Shown piece after piece: positions 25,683 through 34,295 of a stretch of DNA of 64,000 bases. A program made the position numbers and the translations under genes. Below the pieces are notes generated by a model that made no database searches, was not told the DNA's origin, and was given only the letters and a program-made list of their open reading frames with translations. Where the stretch lies: positions 79,087-143,086 of the forward strand of contig JBKQWE010000003.1 in NCBI GenBank assembly GCA_052139675.1, read 5' to 3'. This DNA comes from JBEKCB01 sp052139675. GTDB taxonomy: Bacteria; Planctomycetota; Brocadiia; CAIUPP01. How positions within the stretch are numbered: position 1 is the first letter of the stretch; every line of letters starts with the position of its first letter.

Positions 25683-27224
25683 CTACGGCAGTTTATTCAG
25701 GACGTACGGCGTCATGGCGGCGAAGAAATTCGCCAGGACGCGCGGGCCGCGGTCGAGGTCATTCGGGTCGGCGTCGGTCTCGGCGCGGATCAGGATGTCG
25801 GCGGCCCAGGGGTCTTTGACCCTGCGCAGCGCGACGCCGATCTGGTGTGCCCAGTAACTCGTGCTGAGATGGTCGCCGCCCTTGTAGAAATGCCAGGAGA
25901 GGCGCTGGCCCTGGCTGCGGGAAAGCTGGAGCTCTCGGACGGTCAGCGGCTTCGGCCCGACGTCCACGTCGCGGTCGCTCGCGCCGACGATGGTGTAGCC
26001 TTCGCCGGAGAGGCACTGCTCGGGCGGGTGCGTGCGCGACGGGGTTTGCTGGGCCAGGACGATGAGGAAGGACACCTGGTCGCCTTTGGAGTTGACGTAG
26101 GAGCGGGCCAGGATGTTCTGCGTGCCGAGGATTTCGTAGGAGCGCTTATCGAGCGGCTGGTCGGAGCCGGTCCAGTCGCCGACGGACTTCGGGATGCCGT
26201 TGAGGATGTCCGAGGCCGGCGTCACAGGGCGTTGCCAGCCGACGTAGATGGAGAGCGCGGCGACGACGGCCATGGCGCACAGGACGCCGGCGCCGAGCCT
26301 CCGCACGTTATACGGCGGCGGCGCGGCGGGCGGCGGCTTTTCGGACACGGCCGCGGGCGCGGCTTCTTCTTTTCGGGTCCGAAGCGACCGCGGACCCGTC
26401 AGCATGAGAGACTCGACCGCGAACAGGCAGACGAACGCGACGATGAAGAGGACGAAGCCGAACAGGTCGTGGAAGTACCACCTCTCGACCTCGGCGACTC
26501 CCCATTGATAGCCGACGATCACCATCAGCGTCACGCGCCCGACGTTGGCGAGGAACGAGATCGGGATGGAGAGCAGGAACAGGGCCCACTTCTGCCAGGT
26601 CCTGACCGCCGAGAGGTGGGCGTAGAGGGCGCCGAACGCCATGAGCGCGATCAGATATTTCAGGCCGCTGCACACGTCGTCCACCACCAGCGTCCCATGC
26701 GGAATCCGGATATAGCTGCCTTCGCGCACCGCAACGAGGCCGAAAGCGTCCGCCACGCCCGTGGCGACGCCGGCGGAGATGAGCTTCATCCGGAAGCTGA
26801 TCGTGTCAATGACCATCTCGGGTATCGGCACCATAAAGACGAGGAATGCGATGGGAAAGAGCGTGAGCCGGAAGAACTGCGGTCCCAGAAGTGTCAGGAC
26901 CAGCCCCGCGATGACGCCGAGCAAGGCCAGGCCCGAGAGGAACCCGACCTGCAACAGCGTGGCCGCCAGTTGCGTCAGGAGAGCGGGGACGAGCAGAAAC
27001 AGCCCGGGCAGGTACGCGCGCCTCGGACAGGCGGCCAGGGCTTCGCGCTTCCGCCAGAGAAGGAATCCGACGACGAACGGCACGAGCCAGCCGTGGCTGT
27101 AGTAGCCCCCTTCGTGATTGAAGCGGAGGATCATCCAGCGACCGGTCCACCAGAACATGGCGGCCAGGAGGGCCAGCAGAATGACGCCGGCGATGACCGG
27201 GGCGTTCACGCGCGGCGCGGCCAT
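25683..27224 (-). CDS. Exosortase fused to EpsI domain
   Basis: The 513-residue protein has an N-terminal multi-spanning exosortase (about residues 1-290). The catalytic triad is visible: Cys in VVDDVCSGLKYL, Arg in FLANVGRVTLMV and His in ERWYFHDLFGF. From about residue 310 to the end it carries an EpsI-like domain (WTGSDQPLDKRSYEILG, RTHPPEQCLSGEGY, LSWHFYKGGDHLS). Exosortases process PEP-CTERM-like sorting signals in bacteria that make exopolysaccharide. No target protein with a clear sorting tail was seen in the window. The ATG at 27224 was chosen; a GTG at 27284 overlapping the upstream gene would add 20 residues. Confidence 0.92.
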   Translation of the reverse strand: MAAPRVNAPVIAGVILLALLAAMFWWTGRWMILRFNHEGGYYSHGWLVPFVVGFLLWRKREALAACPRRAYLPGLFLLVPALLTQLAATLLQVGFLSGLALLGVIAGLVLTLLGPQFFRLTLFPIAFLVFMVPIPEMVIDTISFRMKLISAGVATGVADAFGLVAVREGSYIRIPHGTLVVDDVCSGLKYLIALMAFGALYAHLSAVRTWQKWALFLLSIPISFLANVGRVTLMVIVGYQWGVAEVERWYFHDLFGFVLFIVAFVCLFAVESLMLTGPRSLRTRKEEAAPAAVSEKPPPAAPPPYNVRRLGAGVLCAMAVVAALSIYVGWQRPVTPASDILNGIPKSVGDWTGSDQPLDKRSYEILGTQNILARSYVNSKGDQVSFLIVLAQQTPSRTHPPEQCLSGEGYTIVGASDRDVDVGPKPLTVRELQLSRSQGQRLSWHFYKGGDHLSTSYWAHQIGVALRRVKDPWAADILIRAETDADPNDLDRGPRVLANFFAAMTPYVLNKLP

Positions 27225-27273
27225 GCCGCTCTCGTTTGCGGGGCGACTCAACCCAAATCCTCCCGAATGGCCT

Positions 27274-28437
27274 TCATCGTGCACAGGGCGGCGGGCCGAT
27301 TTCCAAGTCGCGGTACTCGCCCGGATGTCCCGCCAGGCCGCGCTCGGCCGCGCGGATCGCGTTGTACATTTCCCGCGCCGTCACGTAATGAAGCCGATAA
27401 CGGCGGCCGTCATTGTAATGCTCGCACAAGCGAGTATGCAAATCCGTCATCGGCCCGCCGAAGAAGAACTCCAGGTTCCGCTCGATGCAGCCGTGCGTGT
27501 AGAGTTTGACGAAGAGCCAGTCGGGCCGGCCGGCGACGCAGACGCGCGCGCGAAGCCATGCGCCGATGCGCGCCGCCGGAACGGGCGCGCGGCCGTCGAG
27601 GTTCCCGTTTTCCACGCGGGGCAAGATGCTGCCGGAGCGGCGAAGGATGACCAGCGGCCCCTGGACGATCAGGAGGTCGCCGGCGGGCGCGCCGCCGGAG
27701 CGGACCTCCTCGCCGTCGTCGTGCGAGCGCGGGCGGTCCGGGTCGCCCTTCGCGTAATAGATCGAGTTGACGCGCCGGGTCTGCGCCGGCGAAGGGGCCG
27801 ATGGCAGCGTGAAGTCGGCGTAGCAGCCGCACTCGGCCAGAACGCGCAATTCGTCGTTCACGCCGCACCACCGTCCGTCGGGCAGGGAGTTGTCCAGCGC
27901 CCAGTTGCCGTGGACGAAGCCGAACCTCGGCCGGCCGTCCTGCGCGGCGCCGAGATGGCCGTGGCTGCGGAGCTGCTCCACGAACTTGAGGAGCGCGCCG
28001 CGCAGCCCGGCGGAGGTGTCGCGGTCGTGATGCAGGTGCACCTCGACCTCGCCGTGGCCGGCGCGGACGAGTTCGCCGAGGCGCTCGACGTGCCCGGCGT
28101 CGTATTGCTCCGCCGGATAGAAGAACGTGTGCCGCGGCGAGCGGCCGTCGGCGTCCTTGAAATGCGAGAAGGTCTTCGGATACCGCTCCAGCCATTGCGC
28201 GACCCGCGCGCGCTCCGTCGCGGCGCCCGGGTTGCCCACGGCCGGCTCATAGTGGTCGGCAATGCAGAAGAGAATGTGCGTCGGCCCCGCCGCGGACGAG
28301 GAACGCGCCTCTCGCTTGCCCGCCCAGTTCCCGCGAATGTATCCGGGCAGCCAGATGAAGACGTTCGCCTTGCGGCATTTGTAGAAAATCCACAGGCCGA
28401 AAGCTGCGAGGGGGATCAGCGCGAGGAAAGGCGTCAT
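27274..28437 (-). CDS. Polysaccharide deacetylase-like protein of EPS locus
   Basis: The 387-residue protein has an N-terminal membrane anchor (FLALIPLAAFGLWIFY) and a NodB-like domain. ILFCIADHYEP carries an Asp and His, VEVHLHHDRDT an HxxH metal pair, and FGFVHGNWALDNS and FVKLYTHGC further active-site-like residues. It would remove acetyl groups from the exopolysaccharide at the membrane (inference from context). The ATG at 28437 overlaps the stop of the glycosyltransferase as ATGA. Deacetylases of this kind are common partners in exosortase-type EPS loci. Confidence 0.8.
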   Translation of the reverse strand: MTPFLALIPLAAFGLWIFYKCRKANVFIWLPGYIRGNWAGKREARSSSAAGPTHILFCIADHYEPAVGNPGAATERARVAQWLERYPKTFSHFKDADGRSPRHTFFYPAEQYDAGHVERLGELVRAGHGEVEVHLHHDRDTSAGLRGALLKFVEQLRSHGHLGAAQDGRPRFGFVHGNWALDNSLPDGRWCGVNDELRVLAECGCYADFTLPSAPSPAQTRRVNSIYYAKGDPDRPRSHDDGEEVRSGGAPAGDLLIVQGPLVILRRSGSILPRVENGNLDGRAPVPAARIGAWLRARVCVAGRPDWLFVKLYTHGCIERNLEFFFGGPMTDLHTRLCEHYNDGRRYRLHYVTAREMYNAIRAAERGLAGHPGEYRDLEIGPPPCAR

Positions 28438-29639
28438 GGTCTTTGCGCGCTCCCGGCGGCCTCGCGGGAGGTGCGTTCCCACGCGGCGCGCTGCCGGCCG
28501 AGCATGCCGCGCGCCAGGCCGAGCGCCAGGGCCAGGTTGATGGCGACGAAGTAGTGCGCGATCCGCAGCGGTCCGGCCGGCAGACGCATCCGGCGCAGAG
28601 CGTAACCGGCGGCCGCGGCGGCATAGAAGGCCAACTGGAGCGCGAAGATCACCCGCCAGAACGCCGTTCCGAGCAGGCACGCGTTTGCCGCAAATCCGGC
28701 GACCAGCAGGAACGGGGCGAACCAGCGCAGGACCTTGTGCGACCAGAACGCGAGCGAGACGAATCCCTTCCACGGCAGCAGCAGGTCGCGGCAATACCAG
28801 AGCGCCTGCCAGTTGCCGGCGCCGATGCGCACGCGGCGCCGGAACTCGTCCTCGACGCCGGCCGGGGCGGTCTCCAGCGCCACCGCTTCCGGATCGTAGA
28901 GGACGCGGAAGCCGCGCGAGCGGACTTTCATCGGGATGATGAAGTCTTCGGTGATCAGCCGGGCGGTCATCGCCGGGAAGAGCTCGCGGCGCATCGCGTA
29001 GATCGCGCCGTTCGCCCCGAGGACCGAATCGAGCCGGCTTTCGAGGATCTTCAGGACCAGTTCGTACCGCCAGTAGGCGCCCTCGTCGGCGGAGGCGCCG
29101 TCCGGATGGACCAGGCGCAGCTCGCCGCAGACGGCGCCGACCTTCGGGTCCTCGAAGTGGCGCACGAGGCTGCGGACGGAGTCGGGCTCCAGCAGCGTGT
29201 TCGCGTCGCTGAAGACGAGGAGGTCGCCGCGCGCCTGCGCGACGCAGTCGCGGACGACCGCGAGCTTGCCGCGGCGCTCGTCGAAGCGCAGCAACCGGAC
29301 GCCCTGGCCCTCGAACCGGCGGACGATCGCGTCGGTTCCGTCGCTGGAGCCATCAGAGCCGACGAGGATCTCCAGGCACTCGCGCGGATAGTCCACCGCG
29401 AGGCAGTTCCGCAGCGTGCGCTCGATTACTTTCTCTTCGTTGTACGCGGCGAGGAGGAGGCTCGCGCGCGGCAACCGCTCGCTGCGGCGCCGGCGTTCGG
29501 CGCGGGAGACCAGGTAATACGCGTCGCGCCCCATCTGGACGACGGAGGCGAGCAGAAAGAGCAGGAGCGGATAGCCGAGGTAGGAATAGAGCGGCAGGCC
29601 GATCCCGAGAACCGCGATCCCCAAGGCCGCGTGACTCAT
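28434..29639 (-). CDS. Membrane glycosyltransferase, family 2
   Basis: The 401-residue protein starts with one membrane helix, then a GT-A domain: ASLLLAAYNEEKVIERTLRN, ILVGSDGSSDGTDAIV, LLVFSDANTLLEPDSV (DxD-like DAN), GAVCGELRLV and a later RRRVRIGAGNWQALWY (QxxRW-like region). About three C-terminal membrane helices follow (FLLVAGFAANACLLG onward). This is the layout of processive or undecaprenyl-linked GT2 enzymes that extend polysaccharides. Its start overlaps the cpsD-like stop and its end overlaps the deacetylase start, so all three are translationally coupled. Confidence 0.9.
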   Translation of the reverse strand: MSHAALGIAVLGIGLPLYSYLGYPLLLFLLASVVQMGRDAYYLVSRAERRRRSERLPRASLLLAAYNEEKVIERTLRNCLAVDYPRECLEILVGSDGSSDGTDAIVRRFEGQGVRLLRFDERRGKLAVVRDCVAQARGDLLVFSDANTLLEPDSVRSLVRHFEDPKVGAVCGELRLVHPDGASADEGAYWRYELVLKILESRLDSVLGANGAIYAMRRELFPAMTARLITEDFIIPMKVRSRGFRVLYDPEAVALETAPAGVEDEFRRRVRIGAGNWQALWYCRDLLLPWKGFVSLAFWSHKVLRWFAPFLLVAGFAANACLLGTAFWRVIFALQLAFYAAAAAGYALRRMRLPAGPLRIAHYFVAINLALALGLARGMLGRQRAAWERTSREAAGSAQRP

Positions 29640-30610
29640 TACTCGGTCTCGCTGCGGTTCACCTGTTTCACGGCGACGGTCTTCGCCTGCGGCACGACGG
29701 CATCCTTGGCGCGCGGCTCGCGGCCGTACCGGTAGTAGTGCGCCGGCGTCGTGCCCAGGTACTTGTAGATCCAGTCAGGGACGTGATGTTTATGGTGCGT
29801 CAGCACACATCCGATCAACGTCGCCCCCGCCTTCTCCAAGTCGTGGGCGGTGCGTTTGATAACCTCGCGCGGGGTCTTCTCCAGACGAGCGACGAGGATG
29901 ACGCCGTCGCTGTGTTTCGCGAAGGTGGCGGCCGGGCTGCCGGCAAGGACCGGCGGCGTGTCAATGATCACGTACGCGTAATGCTTCCGCAGGAGCGCCA
30001 GCAACTCCTCGCAGTGCCGGTTCAAGGGGCCTTCGAACGCCGTCTCGGGGCCGATTCCGAAAGAAGGCAGAATGTCCACGTTGGGCATAGCGGTCTCGTA
30101 AACGCGGTCATCGAGCTTGAGTCCGTCGTCTTGGAGGACAGCGCGCAGGCCGGCCTGGACGTCGCGGACGTTCATCGTCAGATGGAGCGACGGCTGGAGG
30201 ATATCTCCGTCCACAATGATGACGCGTCCGGATTCGACCTCGCCGAGGGCTGTGGCCAGGTTCGCGCAGACGGTGGTCTTGCCTTCTCCCCGGTCGGCGG
30301 AGGTCACCGTGATGACGCGCTTCTCCGCGCCGTTGTTGAGGGCGACGATGTTCGCGCGCAGACTGCGCATCTGCGAGGCGAATTGCCCGATGCGGTCGTG
30401 GAACAGCATCACCGACGGCATCGGCGGGCCCCAGTGGTCCGTGACCCGCTGGAACGCGGGGGCGCGGGCGGCGGCCTGCGCCGCCGGCGACTCGACGACC
30501 AGCGAACGAGTCGGCGTCGGCGCCGAAACCGGCGCAGCGGGATGCGGGACCGGGCTGACCGCGCCCGCCGACTTGGCTATCGCGCGCGAAAATTTGCCTT
30601 CTTCAGTCAT
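29639..30610 (-). CDS. CpsD/CapB-type tyrosine autokinase
   Basis: The 323-residue bacterial tyrosine kinase controls exopolysaccharide polymerisation with a Wzz-type partner. It has Walker A VTSADRGEGKTTVCANLA at about residues 104-121, Walker A' RVIIVDGDILQPSLH, Walker B AYVIIDTPPVLAG and a C-terminal Tyr cluster (YKYLGTTPAHYYRYG), the usual autophosphorylation site. The N-terminal 70 residues are Pro/Ala-rich. The ATG at 30610 follows GGAGG. Its transmembrane partner is encoded just upstream at 30649. Confidence 0.92.
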   Translation of the reverse strand: MTEEGKFSRAIAKSAGAVSPVPHPAAPVSAPTPTRSLVVESPAAQAAARAPAFQRVTDHWGPPMPSVMLFHDRIGQFASQMRSLRANIVALNNGAEKRVITVTSADRGEGKTTVCANLATALGEVESGRVIIVDGDILQPSLHLTMNVRDVQAGLRAVLQDDGLKLDDRVYETAMPNVDILPSFGIGPETAFEGPLNRHCEELLALLRKHYAYVIIDTPPVLAGSPAATFAKHSDGVILVARLEKTPREVIKRTAHDLEKAGATLIGCVLTHHKHHVPDWIYKYLGTTPAHYYRYGREPRAKDAVVPQAKTVAVKQVNRSETE

Positions 30611-30648
30611 GCGGCGGAGACCTCCTGTTCGAGGTTGCGGAGTCGGTT

Positions 30649-32232
30649 CTAATGCGTCAACTGTCTGACGTAGACGAACGCTTCGCCCAGTTTGCCCGGC
30701 ATGAATCCCTCGACCAGCGTTGCGCTCACCACGGCTGCCAGGAGCAGCCCGGCGGCGATACGGAAAATCAGCCGTCTTCGCGCCCTTGCGGCATCGTGCA
30801 CCGCGGGCGCCGAGATTTCCGTCAGCGTCGCGAGGACGGGCACATCCGGCAGCACCTCGGCAACGTCATCCAGCCCGCGCAGAGAATGGTCCACGAATTC
30901 AAGGAGGAACGTCAGGACAAAGCCGGCGGCCGCAGCGCCTCCGACACAGGCGAAGGCATACATCCAGCGGTAGCCATGAAAGGGCTCCGCCGGCTCCAGC
31001 GCGCGGGCGATGATCTCCACCTGCGTGCCGTTCGGCTCGCTCTGCACCCGGCTTTTGTTCTGCTGATTCAGCAGGCTCTTATGAAACTCCTCATAGGCGG
31101 CCTGGGCTTCATCGTGCTGCCGCTGAATGTCGGCGTACTGCTTCTCCTCGTCCACCACCTTGCGGATCGAGGCCTCGTTCGCCATGATCTGCGCCTGGGT
31201 CTCGCGAAGCGAGGCCTCGTCGGCCTTGACCTCCTGTTCGGCGATCATGCGGGCCTCGAGGAGTTTCTGGTACAGCGGGTTGATCGTCTCGTGAATGCTG
31301 CCGGGCACGCGCTCGGGGGTGTCCTTCAGTTGGGCCTCGAGCGTGGCGATCTCTTCGCGGAGGGCCTTGACCATAGGGTGGTCCTCGGTGTAACTGACCA
31401 TCATTTCGGTGAGGCGCTTCTGGCGCGCCATGAGCTGGTTGTTCAGGTCCTCCCGCGCGGGGTTGTCCATGGTCTGGACGTCGCTCTTGATCGTCTTCTC
31501 CACTTCCTTGATCTGCCGGTCTATTTCGGTAAGGCGGTTTTGACCGGCGCTCAGCAGAAGCAGATGTTCGCCCTCCGTGGTGCGCAGCGTCTGGAGCGAA
31601 CTCAGAATGCCCCGTTTCACCTCGGGCAGTTCGGTCCAATGCTCGCGGGTATATTTATCGAGCTCGATATTCATTTTCCGGACGATGGCGAGATTGTCAT
31701 CGCACTGCGCCTTGAAGTAATCAATGGCCTGCAGGGTGTCGTCGCGGGAGTTCCGCTGGCTCTCCTCGACGTAGTTGTCGGCGATCGCGTTGGCGATCTT
31801 TTGCGAGTTGCCCGCGTCTCGGTCCATCACGGCGATTTCGATCAGGTCCACGCCGCGCCCTTGCGCCGCCGTTTTGATCGTGATGGAAGTCTTGAGTTTC
31901 TCGTATTCATCCTGCCAGTCGGCCGAGGTCTTGAGGTCCACGTCGAGCTTCAGTTGTTTGATCACGCGGTCGAGGTTGGTCCAGGTGAGGATCTCGGCGC
32001 GCATGGTCTCGACGGGGACAGGGCCGTTGTCGCGGAGCATCAGGCTCCCGGCGGCGGCGTTGGTGAGGGCCAGGTCTTTTCTTTTCACCAGCGCGGTCGC
32101 GCGGTATCTTTCGGGGACGACCTTCCATATCGGGAGGATCAAGAACACGCTGCAGAGGATCGGCGCTATGATCGCATACTTCCGGCGGAAGAGCAGCCGC
32201 AGGTAATCTCGCATAGTCACGGGAGCGTTCAC
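30649..32232 (-). CDS. Wzz/GumC-type chain length determinant
   Basis: The 527-residue inner-membrane protein has a first helix at about residues 20-40 (YAIIAPILCSVFLILPIW), a long periplasmic coiled coil (about 150-390), a second helix near 430-450 (WMYAFACVGGAAAAGFVL) and a third hydrophobic stretch near 485-505. Wzz/GumC proteins set polysaccharide chain length and activate the tyrosine kinase. The GTG at 32232 was chosen because GGAGG lies eight bases upstream; the GTG at 32241 is too close to it. It is followed by the kinase gene after 38 bp. Confidence 0.9.
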   Translation of the reverse strand: MNAPVTMRDYLRLLFRRKYAIIAPILCSVFLILPIWKVVPERYRATALVKRKDLALTNAAAGSLMLRDNGPVPVETMRAEILTWTNLDRVIKQLKLDVDLKTSADWQDEYEKLKTSITIKTAAQGRGVDLIEIAVMDRDAGNSQKIANAIADNYVEESQRNSRDDTLQAIDYFKAQCDDNLAIVRKMNIELDKYTREHWTELPEVKRGILSSLQTLRTTEGEHLLLLSAGQNRLTEIDRQIKEVEKTIKSDVQTMDNPAREDLNNQLMARQKRLTEMMVSYTEDHPMVKALREEIATLEAQLKDTPERVPGSIHETINPLYQKLLEARMIAEQEVKADEASLRETQAQIMANEASIRKVVDEEKQYADIQRQHDEAQAAYEEFHKSLLNQQNKSRVQSEPNGTQVEIIARALEPAEPFHGYRWMYAFACVGGAAAAGFVLTFLLEFVDHSLRGLDDVAEVLPDVPVLATLTEISAPAVHDAARARRRLIFRIAAGLLLAAVVSATLVEGFMPGKLGEAFVYVRQLTH

Positions 32233-32257
32233 GTCTTTCACCTCCAGGAAACGGTTA

Positions 32258-33112
32258 TCAATGCACGCGCTCGCCGGCGCTGCGCATCGGGGCCGGCGCG
32301 TCCATGTAGTAGCCTTCGATCTCGGACAGGACGCGCTTCACGGTATCCAGCCGCACGACCTTGTCGTCGCCGATGTAAGCCTGCAGGAGCGCCTGGTCGC
32401 AGATGACGTTCACCATGCGAGGGATTCCGCCGGCGGCCTTGAAGATTTCCTCCTGGGCCTCCGCCTCGAACAGCGCGCCGTTCGAATGGCCGGCCACGGC
32501 CAGGCGGTGCGCGATGTACGCGCCGACGTCCGCCGCCGAGAGCGCCCCGAGATGGAACTTGACGGTGATGCGCTGGTTCAACTGCCGCAGCTCCGGCGTC
32601 GCGATCAGCCGGCGCAGTTCCGGCTGGCCGATCAGGACGATCTGGAGCAGCTTCACGGAGCTGGTCTCCAGATTCCCCAGCAGCCGCACTTCCTCGAGTA
32701 CGTTCCTGGAGAGGTTCTGGGCCTCGTCCACGATGAGGACCACGTTGCGCCCTTCCTCCTGGCGCTGAAGCAGGAAGCCCTTGATCGCCTGGATCAGCTC
32801 GATCTTGGACCGCCTTGCCCCCTGGATGTTGAACTCCTCGCAGGTCGCCTGAAAGAACTGCTTGGGCGACAGGGAACTATGGACGATCATGGCCGTATCC
32901 ACCCGGTCGCCGAGTTTCTCGAGCGCCGCGCGGCAGAGCATGCTCTTGCCGGCGCCGACTTCGCCGGTGATCAGCGCGAAGCCTTTGCGCTGCTCGACCG
33001 CATAGATCAGGCAGGCCAGCGCCTCGCGGTGCTTCGCGCTCGGATAATAAAAGCGCGGATCCGGCGTGGTGCTGAACGGGAACATCGTCAGGCCGAAATG
33101 TTCAAGATACAC
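32258..33112 (-). CDS. ExeA-like AAA ATPase of exosortase/EPS locus
   Basis: The 284-residue protein starts VYLEHFGLTMFPFSTTPDP, the standard opening of ExeA/GspA-type and XrtA-associated ATPases. It then has ALITGEVGAGKSMLCRA (Walker A), NVVLIVDEAQNLS (Walker B), LLQIVLIGQPELR (sensor 1) and the GGIPRMVNVICDQALL sensor-2 region. Its exact role in exosortase loci is unclear, but it is a constant member of them. The start is GTG at 33112, which leaves 37 bp to the stop of the export gene; a longer frame to 33163 overlaps that gene and is less likely. Confidence 0.88.
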   Translation of the reverse strand: MYLEHFGLTMFPFSTTPDPRFYYPSAKHREALACLIYAVEQRKGFALITGEVGAGKSMLCRAALEKLGDRVDTAMIVHSSLSPKQFFQATCEEFNIQGARRSKIELIQAIKGFLLQRQEEGRNVVLIVDEAQNLSRNVLEEVRLLGNLETSSVKLLQIVLIGQPELRRLIATPELRQLNQRITVKFHLGALSAADVGAYIAHRLAVAGHSNGALFEAEAQEEIFKAAGGIPRMVNVICDQALLQAYIGDDKVVRLDTVKRVLSEIEGYYMDAPAPMRSAGERVH

Positions 33113-33149
33113 AGCTTCGTCGGCTCCTATGAACGCCAGCGCCCTGCCG

Positions 33150-33944
33150 CTAGTAACCGACACCGTTGCCGGTGGCCGAGCCGGGATATCCGGTGAAGTT
33201 CGTCCCGATGGACCTCGTCGCTCCGACCGTGCCGGCCGTGTTCAGGATACTCGAGAACGGGAAGAGCAGATCGCCGATCTGGTATCCGATCCAGGCGAGC
33301 CACGTCGGCGGCACGCGGATCACGTCGCCCTCGGCGAGCGACACGTCCTGCCGCACGTCCCCTTCAAGCATAATCTTGCGGAAGTTGACCGAGGTGATCT
33401 CCGGGTTGTCCGGATCGCCGCGGATGACTTTGCAGCGCCAATACGCGGCGCGCTCCGTCACGCCGCCCACCTCGCCGATCACGTCGGAGAACGTCTGGTG
33501 CCCGCGGTACGGAACCCAGCCTTGCCGGCCCGACTCGCCATAGATGAAGATGTGCTTGCTGTTGTAGCCGGTGACGGTGACGAGGATCTTCGGCTCCTTG
33601 TAATACTTCGAGTAGAGGTCCTCGAGCTTCTCGCGGATCTGGATCGTGGTCAGCCCGCCCACCTGCACGTCTTCAAGGTACGGCAGCGTCACGACGCCGT
33701 CCTGCCGCAGCACCTCCATCCTCGGCTCTTCGGGCGGCGGCACCGGGCTCATGAACTCGATCTTGATCTCGTCGGGCGGGTCCACGATATACGTGGCGTC
33801 GGGCGGCTTTTTCTTGAGCGCATCCCACGACACGACCCGCTGCGAGATTTCCATGGCTTCTTTGCCGCTGCATCCGGTCAGCAGGCAAAACGAGATGACG
33901 CCGAGCAACGACGCCAGAAAACTCCGACTGGAGAGGCTGGACAT
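33150..33944 (-). CDS. Wza-type polysaccharide export lipoprotein
   Basis: The 264-residue protein has a lipoprotein signal with Cys in CLLTGC, then a Poly_export domain (YIVDPPDEIKIEFMSPV, RQDGVVTLPYLEDVQVGGLT, YYKEPKILVTVTGYNSKHIFIYG) and an SLBB-like repeat (GYRG-like VPYRGHQTFSDVIGEVGG, LAEGDVIRVPPTW). It would form the outer-membrane export channel. The ATG at 33944 has GAGGAG upstream and starts at the signal; upstream in-frame codons overlap the sigma-54 promoter and were rejected. It is the first gene of the leftward EPS operon. Confidence 0.92.
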   Translation of the reverse strand: MSSLSSRSFLASLLGVISFCLLTGCSGKEAMEISQRVVSWDALKKKPPDATYIVDPPDEIKIEFMSPVPPPEEPRMEVLRQDGVVTLPYLEDVQVGGLTTIQIREKLEDLYSKYYKEPKILVTVTGYNSKHIFIYGESGRQGWVPYRGHQTFSDVIGEVGGVTERAAYWRCKVIRGDPDNPEITSVNFRKIMLEGDVRQDVSLAEGDVIRVPPTWLAWIGYQIGDLLFPFSSILNTAGTVGATRSIGTNFTGYPGSATGNGVGY

Positions 33945-34014
33945 CTTTTGCTCCTCGCGATAAGGGAAAGCGCAAAAGTGCGGCTGCCCGATTAGGAGAA
34001 TCTCTTTTGATCCC

Positions 34015-34029
34015 GCAAACAGCATGCCA
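34015..34029 (-). promoter_or_regulatory. Sigma-54 promoter of the EPS operon
   Basis: Read on the minus strand the sequence is TGGCATGCTGTTTGC. The GG and GC dinucleotides are exactly 12 bp apart, and there is one mismatch to the TGGCACG-N4-TTGC consensus. It lies 71 bp before the ATG at 33944. Upstream, GTGTTGC (34061) and GCAACAC (34147) or GCAACAT (34123) form inverted repeats that could be activator sites. Confidence 0.75.
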
Positions 34030-34295
34030 TAGCCGCCAGCATCTGCCGAATTTCTAAGTAGTGTTGCTATCGTATGTTACGGTATGGCGCATTCAGGCTG
34101 CCGCAGCAGGATTCTACGAAATGCAACATACCAGTGTCCGAAAAAAGCAACACGACATTCAGCAATGCTCTACGGCAATCTCCCGTGTCGCCCCACGGCG
34201 GGCAATTTCCCGGCTTCGTAATGCGGGTGTGCCGCCCGCTGCCCTGCAGCTTCGCACCTACCAGCATAGCGTGCGGCGTCGCAATTTTCAATGGT

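Noticed and set aside
24945..27509. An 854-codon plus-strand frame across the exosortase gene
   Set aside because: Charged low-complexity product antisense to a gene with a clear catalytic triad.
34121..34140. A further sigma-54 site (TGGTATGTTGC on the minus strand)
   Set aside because: GG and GC are only 8 bp apart, not the required 12.
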